Source: Candidatus Accumulibacter sp. ACC003 (lineage in GTDB: Bacteria > Pseudomonadota > Gammaproteobacteria > Burkholderiales > Rhodocyclaceae). Taken from it: 64,000 bases of DNA. Every line of letters begins with the position of its first letter. The first letter of the stretch is position 1. A program made the translations under genes and the position numbers. Under the pieces are notes generated by a model. That model saw nothing but the letters and a program-made list of their open reading frames with translations. It had not been told where the DNA came from and searched no databases. Location: the NCBI RefSeq assembly GCF_907163085.1, contig NZ_CAJQTX010000011.1, positions 310,001 through 374,000 of the forward strand, written 5' to 3'. Below, in pieces: positions 59,183-64,000 of the stretch.

Positions 59183-59285
59183 GTGTGGTCACTGAAAACA
59201 AGGCCGATGGCGCTATCCCGAGCCGTATTTTTGAAAGCCACTCCTCGGCGATCGTGCTGAAAACGACCTTCTGTTTCAACGAGCG

Positions 59286-59294
59286 CAACGTCGA
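59286..59294. repeat. 9-bp target site duplication, left
   Basis: CAACGTCGA, repeated exactly at 60419-60427 on the far side of the IS. Confidence 0.95.
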
Positions 59295-60418
59295 GGCGTT
59301 GGTGCACTATTAGCAACTACTAATATACGATATGACTAATCCAGCCATTTTGGGCGCGAACTCCCCCTATCCCCGTGCTACTTCATGCGGCAGGCGCAAT
59401 TTGCCCAACCCCGACGGATTGCGGCATGCCCAGATAGGTGAAGGTGTTGATGATGGCGGCGCGGACGTGCGCTTCGGTCACTTGCCGCTCGAAGGTTCGA
59501 GAGTACAGGCTGTCGCCCAACTGCTTCAGCCGGTACATCATGTTTTCGGCAATGCTGCGCCGGTGATAGTCGCTATCGTTCTTCCAGCCGGCGCTGCCCT
59601 TGGCGGCGATCTCTTCGAGAATGCCGTCACGGGGATGATCGTCGCCCCAGGGAACCGCGCCGTCCCGCGGGGGAATGGTGGCACGGGCGTCGCGGTCGGC
59701 AATGGCGGCATGGCAGCCTTTGGTGTCGTAGGCGCCATCGGCGGACACTTGAGAGACTTCGCCTTCGACCTGGTCAAGCAACCCGGAGAACACTTCGCTG
59801 TCGCCCCAATCGGCCGTCGTCACTTCAATGCCGATGATGTCCTTGGTGGTCTCGTCGACGGCCAAGTGGATCTTCCGCCAGGTGCGGCGCTTACCGACTC
59901 CGTGCTGACGGACTTTCCATTCGCCTTCGCCGAAGATCTTCAGGCCGGTCGAGTCCACCACCACATGCGTTGGCCCTTTGCGCGGCCGACGCGGAATTTT
60001 CACCGAGATCTCACCCGCGCGCCGGGACATGTGGGTGTGGTCCGGTACGGGAAGGTCCAGTTGACTCAAGCGCATCAGCGACTTCACCAGTCCTTCCGTG
60101 GCGCGGTACGGCAACTGGAACAGCGCCTTGATCGTCAGACAGGTCTGGATGGCCGTCTCCGAGTACAGCCCGGGCTTGCCCCGACCGACCGGCGGTGGCG
60201 GTGTCCAGTTGTCTTTGATACTGGCGACGTCCAGCCAGATCGTCAGGTTGCCCCGGTTGACCAGCGAACGGTCGTACTCCGACCAGTTCGTCACCCGATA
60301 CCGCTGCTTCGACGTCGCCTCGCCAGTGTCTGGCCTGACCCTCGCTGCCATCCGAGCTCTCCTCTATCGCCGCTGAGCCCCGACTCTGGGGCGCATGCCA
60401 TTATACTGCGCCAACGCC
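59295..60418 (-). mobile_element. Complete IS5-family (IS903-type) insertion sequence, 1,124 bp
   Basis: Terminal inverted repeats: left GGCGTTGGTGCACTATTA, right (read inward) GGCGTTGGCGCAGTATAA, with 15 of 18 matching. Flanked by a 9-bp direct duplication, the length used by the IS903 subgroup of IS5. One transposase gene on the minus strand. Inserted inside cheC between codons for Val-Asp. Ends and transposase look intact, so it may still be mobile. Confidence 0.95.
59383..60351 (-). CDS. IS903-type DDE transposase
   Basis: 322 residues from ATG 60351 with GAGGAGAGC upstream. N-terminal SEYDRSLVNRGNLTIWLD is the IS903 start. DDE residues: Asp in VVVDSTGLK, Asp in SADGAYDT, Glu in SIAENMMYRLKQLG. 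C-terminal TEAHVRAAIINTFTYLGMP is typical. Cuts and pastes the element, creating 9-bp duplications. Confidence 0.95.
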   Translation of the reverse strand: MAARVRPDTGEATSKQRYRVTNWSEYDRSLVNRGNLTIWLDVASIKDNWTPPPPVGRGKPGLYSETAIQTCLTIKALFQLPYRATEGLVKSLMRLSQLDLPVPDHTHMSRRAGEISVKIPRRPRKGPTHVVVDSTGLKIFGEGEWKVRQHGVGKRRTWRKIHLAVDETTKDIIGIEVTTADWGDSEVFSGLLDQVEGEVSQVSADGAYDTKGCHAAIADRDARATIPPRDGAVPWGDDHPRDGILEEIAAKGSAGWKNDSDYHRRSIAENMMYRLKQLGDSLYSRTFERQVTEAHVRAAIINTFTYLGMPQSVGVGQIAPAA

Positions 60419-60427
60419 CAACGTCGA
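60419..60427. repeat. 9-bp target site duplication, right
   Basis: CAACGTCGA, matching 59286-59294. Confidence 0.95.
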
Positions 60428-60512
60428 CGGTTTCATGTTTCTGGTCACCAGCAATGAGTCGCTTATGTGGCTGAAGAAATCGCTCGCGACCTTCATGAAG
60501 CAATACGAGTGA
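60428..60512 (+). pseudogene. CheC gene, 3' part after the IS
   Basis: Reads from the duplication as GFMFLVTSNESLMWLKKSLA then TFMKQYE and stop TGA 60510-60512. Joining 59285 to 60419 across one copy of the duplication gives ...FNERNVDGFMFLV..., a normal CheC C-terminus. The stop overlaps the next gene's GTG by 3 nt (GTGA). Confidence 0.88.
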
Positions 60513-61414
60513 CCCTCAGTAAGTTTGCCCAGATCTTCGATACGATCAACTTCGGTTTGGTCGTTTTCGACAGGGATCTGACCGTTCAGCACTGGAACCG
60601 CTGGATGGCGATGCATAGTGGAATATCCGCAACACAGATTGTCGGCGAAGCCGCTTTCGATTTTTTTCCGCAATTGAATACAGCCAGTTTCAAGAAAAAC
60701 TGCAAATCGGTTCTGGCCTTTGGCAATTTCGCATTCTTTTCCCAAAAACTGCACGGTTTTCTTTTTCCATTCAAGCCGGATAGTTCGTTCGGTTCGCGCT
60801 TCGACATGATGCAGCAGAGCTGCAGCATGGGGCCGCTCCGCTCCGAAGACAATTCCATATCCGGCATCTTCCTGATTGTTCAGGACGTCACCGAGCTTGC
60901 CAATTACGAGCATAAATTGGTCGAGATGAATACCAAGGATGCGCTAACCGGGATATACAATCGACGATTTCTGGAGTCGCGCCTGAAGGATGAGTGCGCC
61001 AGGCAGCAGAGGTATCAGCGTCCCTTGAGCCTGATCATGATCGACATCGATTTCTTCAAGAAAGTTAACGACAGCTATGGCCACCAGGGTGGGGATTTTA
61101 TTCTGCAAGCCGTTGCCGCAAGAGCGGCATCTGTAATCCGGAAGACCGACTTTTTCGCCCGCTACGGCGGCGAGGAATTCTGCTGCCTGCTGCCGGAAAC
61201 GGGCGCCGAGGCCGCCGAAAGCGTGGCCGAAAGTCTCAGAGTACATATTGCGGAGATGGAGAACCGCTTCGACGACAAGATCATCAAGGTCACCATCAGC
61301 CTGGGAATTTCAGCCCTGCTTGCTGATGACTCCCCCGATACGCTGCTGAAAAGGGCTGATGACGCTCTGTATCAGGCAAAAAATTCAGGTAGAAACCGGT
61401 TTGTGAGAATTTGA
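60509..61414 (+). CDS. PAS-GGDEF diguanylate cyclase
   Basis: 301 residues from GTG 60509, which overlaps the cheC stop (GTGA); the longer frame to GTG 60467 lies inside cheC. PAS domain residues about 5-125 (IFDTINFGLVVFDRDLTVQH). GGDEF about 135-300: DALTGIYNRRFLESRL, then the active site GGEEF and an inhibitory I-site RKTD five residues before it. It makes c-di-GMP. As third gene of the response regulator-cheC unit it is separated from the promoter by the IS, so expression may now depend on the IS or a new promoter. Confidence 0.92.
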   Translation: MTLSKFAQIFDTINFGLVVFDRDLTVQHWNRWMAMHSGISATQIVGEAAFDFFPQLNTASFKKNCKSVLAFGNFAFFSQKLHGFLFPFKPDSSFGSRFDMMQQSCSMGPLRSEDNSISGIFLIVQDVTELANYEHKLVEMNTKDALTGIYNRRFLESRLKDECARQQRYQRPLSLIMIDIDFFKKVNDSYGHQGGDFILQAVAARAASVIRKTDFFARYGGEEFCCLLPETGAEAAESVAESLRVHIAEMENRFDDKIIKVTISLGISALLADDSPDTLLKRADDALYQAKNSGRNRFVRI

Positions 61415-61822
61415 TCGGGCCGGCGTCGCCGGGTTCACCAGGCGTCCACGCAAGCGGCGCTGGCGGGCGTCGACGCCGTCGTTGGCGACTCGCGAATCTC
61501 TCTTGTCCGTGGCTGCGGGAGAAGGTACGGTGTAGAGCGAAACGCCGACGCAGCCTGAGCGATCGCCCGAAGGCGGCTGGCAGAAGCGGCCTGCCTGCTT
61601 GGCGACGAGATTGCCGTCGCTTCGAGGGGCCATCGACAGCACCGGAATGGCATCGTTGCCGACGCCGAAGAAGTGATCGCGCAGCGCCTCGACGCGGCCT
61701 TCCCGGTCTTGCCCGGCGGCCGTGCAGGACGCGCGCAATCTGCCTACACCCGCTACAATGCGCGACAATCACGATGTTCAGCCAGCGACGTTCGCGGAGC
61801 GCGCAATAAACAGGGGAGCCGG
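61415..61822. other. Intergenic with gene fragments
   Basis: About 400 bp. At 61446-61487 a plus-strand piece reads TQAALAGVDAVVGD, close to chrA codons at 57527-57570 (TQAALAGVNAAVVG) with one codon deleted. At about 61500-61740 the minus frame (contains DHFFGVGNDAIPVLSMAPRS, then GRFCQPPSGDRSGCVGVSLY) has coding-like third positions but no start or end, a likely decayed gene. The last 40 bp lead to motA. Confidence 0.45.
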
Positions 61823-62680
61823 ATGTTTCTGATTGTTGGGTATGTAGTCATTTTGGTGTCGGCGCTCGGGACCTACGCGGTCCACGGTAGCCTGGCGGCG
61901 CTGTGGGTGCCATTGGAATACATCGCCATCATCGGCTTGACGATCGGTGGCTTTGTCGCCAGCAACGACGTGAAGACGATCAAGGCGACCATCGCCGCCT
62001 TGCCGGGGATCTTCAAGGGCTCGAAGTTCACCAAGGTGCTCTATGTCGATCTGCTGGCGATGCTTTTCGAGGTGCTGGCGAAGGTCCGCAAGGAAGGCCT
62101 GATGTCGATCGAGAACGACGTCGAAAATCCACACGACAGCCCGATCTTCGGCAAGTATCCAGCGCTCGCGAGTGATCACCACGTCATGGAATTTATTACC
62201 GATTACCTGCGCATGATGGTCGGCGGCAACCTCAATGCGATCGAGATCGAGAACCTGATGGATATCGAAATCGAGACCCATCATCACGAGGTAGAAAGCC
62301 CGGGCCACGTGGTTTCCAAGGTCGCCGACGCGGTCCCGGCATTCGGTATCATCGTCGCCGTGATGGGCGTGGTCAATGTCATGGGCTCGGTCGGCGAGCC
62401 GCCGGCGGTGCTCGGCAAGATGATCGGCGGCGCGCTGGTCGGGACCTTCCTCGGTATTCTGATTGCTTATGGCTTCGTCTCTCCGGTCGCTAACCTGCTT
62501 GAACAGAAGGCGCACGACGGGTCGAAAATCTACCAGGTGATCAAGGTCGTCTTGCTGGCGTCGATGTCGGGTTATGCGCCGCAGGTGGCGGTCGAGTTTG
62601 GTCGCAAGACGCTGGTCGCGGGAGTTCGTCCGAGTTTTACCGAGCTTGAGGAAGAGCTCAAGAATCGCAAGGGCAAGTAG
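61823..62680 (+). CDS. motA: Flagellar motor stator protein MotA
   Basis: 285 residues from ATG 61823 with AGGGGAG upstream; the frame to 61673 lies in other DNA. Four membrane helices: two at the start (VGYVVILVSALGTYAVHGS; EYIAIIGLTIGGFVAS) and two late (FGIIVAVMGVVNVMGS; LVGTFLGILIAYGFVSP) with the conserved Pro before helix 3 (DAVPAFG). The cytoplasmic loop carries the charged stretch facing the rotor. With MotB it forms the proton-driven stator. 26 bp precede motB. Confidence 0.95.
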   Translation: MFLIVGYVVILVSALGTYAVHGSLAALWVPLEYIAIIGLTIGGFVASNDVKTIKATIAALPGIFKGSKFTKVLYVDLLAMLFEVLAKVRKEGLMSIENDVENPHDSPIFGKYPALASDHHVMEFITDYLRMMVGGNLNAIEIENLMDIEIETHHHEVESPGHVVSKVADAVPAFGIIVAVMGVVNVMGSVGEPPAVLGKMIGGALVGTFLGILIAYGFVSPVANLLEQKAHDGSKIYQVIKVVLLASMSGYAPQVAVEFGRKTLVAGVRPSFTELEEELKNRKGK

Positions 62681-62706
62681 GCCATGCCGTCGACGGGAGT
62701 GGCTGA

Positions 62707-63675
62707 ATGAGCGACGACGTACGCCCGATAGTCATCAAGCGCATCAAGAAGGTCGCCGGCGGTCATCACGGCGGGGCGTGGAAGATCGCCTACGCCGACT
62801 TCGTCACGGCGATGATGGCCTTCTTCCTGCTGATGTGGCTGCTCGGTTCGACGGCCAGCGGTGATCTGCAGGGAATCGCCGATTATTTCCAGAACCCGTT
62901 GAAGATCGCCTCGCAAGGCGGCTCGGGGACGGGCGACAGTTCGAGTGTGCTGAAGGGCGGCGGCAAGGACCTGACACGCGCCGCCGGGCAGGTCAAGGGC
63001 GGTGACATCGACGCCAAGAGCAAGACCGTGAACCTCAAGGAGACCAACGCCGAGGCGGCGCGCAAGGTCTTTGAAGAACGCGAGAAGCTGGTGCTCGGCG
63101 AGCTCAAGCAGAGCATCGAAAAGCTGATTGAAAGCAATCCGGCGCTCAAACAATTCAAGAGTCAGCTGTTGATCGACATTACCAGCGAGGGTTTGCGGAT
63201 CCAGATCGTCGACGAGCAGAACCGTCCGATGTTCGACACCAGCAGCGCCGATCTTAAGGCGTATACGCGCGTCATTCTGCACGAGATCGGCAAGGCCTTG
63301 AACGCCGTCCCGAACAAGGTCAGCCTGTCTGGCCATACCGACGCGGCGCAGTTCAGCGGTGGCGACAGGGGCTTCTCGAACTGGGAGTTGTCGGCCAACC
63401 GGGCGAACGCTTCGCGGCGCGAGCTGGTCGCCGGCGGTATGGACGAGTACAAGGTGTTGCGCGTCGTCGGGCTGGCGTCTACGGTGTTGTTCGACAAGAA
63501 CGATCCGCTGAGCTCGATCAATCGGCGGATCAGCATCGTCGTTCTCAACAAGCGAGCCGAGGAGTCCTTGCTGCTGGAAGACAGCAAGGCCGGCACGGTC
63601 GAAGTCGGTTCCGAGGGACTCGACGCGAATTCGATCACGGCGCCGCCTACGGGCAAGGCCGGCGGCAAGCCTTAG
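62707..63675 (+). CDS. motB: Flagellar motor stator protein MotB
   Basis: 322 residues. Single helix AYADFVTAMMAFFLLMWLLG with proton-carrying Asp31; basic N-terminus VIKRIKKVAGGHHGGAWK; plug/linker region Ser/Gly/Asp-rich (about 60-110); OmpA-like peptidoglycan-binding domain (about 150-290) with LSGHTDAAQFSGGDRGFSNW and NRANASRRELVAGG. Anchors the stator to the cell wall. Operon with motA. Confidence 0.95.
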   Translation: MSDDVRPIVIKRIKKVAGGHHGGAWKIAYADFVTAMMAFFLLMWLLGSTASGDLQGIADYFQNPLKIASQGGSGTGDSSSVLKGGGKDLTRAAGQVKGGDIDAKSKTVNLKETNAEAARKVFEEREKLVLGELKQSIEKLIESNPALKQFKSQLLIDITSEGLRIQIVDEQNRPMFDTSSADLKAYTRVILHEIGKALNAVPNKVSLSGHTDAAQFSGGDRGFSNWELSANRANASRRELVAGGMDEYKVLRVVGLASTVLFDKNDPLSSINRRISIVVLNKRAEESLLLEDSKAGTVEVGSEGLDANSITAPPTGKAGGKP

Positions 63676-63709
63676 CTCGCCACCGGCATCGCGCGTCGGC
63701 TGTAGTCGC

Positions 63710-64000
63710 TCAGCCCTGCGGGATGCTGTCGGCGAAAGCCGCGCGGGCCATCAGCTTGTCGTACAGGCGTGCCAGGTTGGGGTGCTTTTCCTGCCAGATG
63801 ATCTCGGGAAATCGCAAAACGAGATAGCCAAGCGCGCAGCCGACAGTGACATCGGCGAGCGAAAAATGCATTCCCATGCACCAGGCGGTTTGACCGAGTT
63901 CCTCGGACATGAACTCCAGGCTGCGGGCGATCTTCTCTTCCTGGCGCAGGATCCAGTCGGCACTCTGTTGCGCGACCGGGCGTTTTCTTTCGAGGAAGGT
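63710..64000 (-). CDS. Glutathione S-transferase, C-terminal part (5' end outside window)
   Basis: Last 96 residues plus stop. GST_C signature: FSLADVTVGCALGYLVLRFP, then WQEKHPNLARLYDKLMARAA and FADSIPQG. The thioredoxin-like N-terminal domain with the glutathione site lies beyond base 64000. Convergent with motB. Frame verified to the window edge. Confidence 0.88.
   Translation of the reverse strand, partial: TFLERKRPVAQQSADWILRQEEKIARSLEFMSEELGQTAWCMGMHFSLADVTVGCALGYLVLRFPEIIWQEKHPNLARLYDKLMARAAFADSIPQG

Larger units (their letters stand above)
58737..59294 (+). pseudogene. CheC-type phosphatase gene, 5' part, frameshifted and interrupted
   Basis: Starts MSEHSLDVISNEEKDILQEI (GTG, 58737). 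The first CheC/CheX motif is ILQEIMNIAFGKAAADLAEV and the second ETLMEVGNILIGACVGKLSE. The frame ends early at TGA 59193-59195 because of a run of eight C (59175-59182). With seven C the frame continues as SPPRVVTENKADGAIPSRIF to FNERNV, where the IS begins at 59295. So the gene has two lesions. CheC homologues dephosphorylate CheY-type regulators, which fits the neighbour. Confidence 0.85.

Overview
The window looks like a contig from a GC-rich Betaproteobacterium. Codon use, gene content (CusCBA, MotAB, a CheC-type phosphatase, Cti, MtnA with a class II aldolase, ChrA, YgiQ) and the dispersed palindromes fit the Rhodocyclales, possibly close to Candidatus Accumulibacter. The taxonomic placement is inference, because no rRNA or marker gene is present. 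Most of the sequence is chromosomal and GC-rich, but about 22-43 kb is a patchwork of acquired and decaying DNA, and the SIR2 gene at 38.7-41.2 kb is visibly AT-richer.

Layout. (1) 1-14.5 kb, minus strand: one uninterrupted reading frame of at least 4,833 codons that runs off the left edge. It begins with an N-terminal LEPR-XLL motif, continues with about 32 beta-sandwich repeats of ~105 residues, and then about 11 CARDB-type repeats. All the plus-strand frames here are its antisense shadows. (2) 15.0-22.2 kb: a small HTH regulator, then a copper/silver efflux operon, cusF-cusC-cusB-cusA. (3) 22.3-28.5 kb: an accessory patch holding a Phd/PIN toxin-antitoxin pair, a cadmium/lead module (cadR and cadA, divergent, with a MerR-type promoter) bracketed by double-hairpin direct repeats, a BrnT/XRE pair, a ribbon-helix-helix antitoxin next to a decapitated toxin, and two relics of cusA. 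(4) 28.5-32.7 kb: a periplasmic solute-binding protein overlapping a membrane GGDEF-EAL protein, a likely sensory c-di-GMP unit. (5) 33.2-41.2 kb: an overlapping pair of unknown membrane genes, a conserved hypothetical, a 17-unit 21-bp repeat, a three-fold-repeat/TPR protein, and a SIR2-STAND NTPase that is a candidate anti-phage effector. (6) 41.6-48.7 kb: a periplasmic hypothetical, a CARB-like class A beta-lactamase, katG, a YgiQ radical SAM protein and a cupin. (7) 49-57.7 kb: Cti, a DUF3617 protein, mtnA with a class II aldolase (methylthioadenosine salvage) and an FAD oxidoreductase, a two-cysteine DksA-like protein, and chrA. (8) 58.3-61.4 kb: a response regulator, CheC and diguanylate cyclase operon in which cheC is broken twice, by a C8 frameshift and by a complete IS903-type insertion with a 9-bp target duplication. 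(9) 61.8-64 kb: motA, motB and the end of a glutathione S-transferase gene.

The strongest leads for something new are the SIR2-STAND gene with its three-fold-repeat neighbour, the giant repeat protein, the SBP/GGDEF-EAL pair, the helically phased 21-bp repeat, and the CusF variant whose key tryptophan is replaced by methionine.
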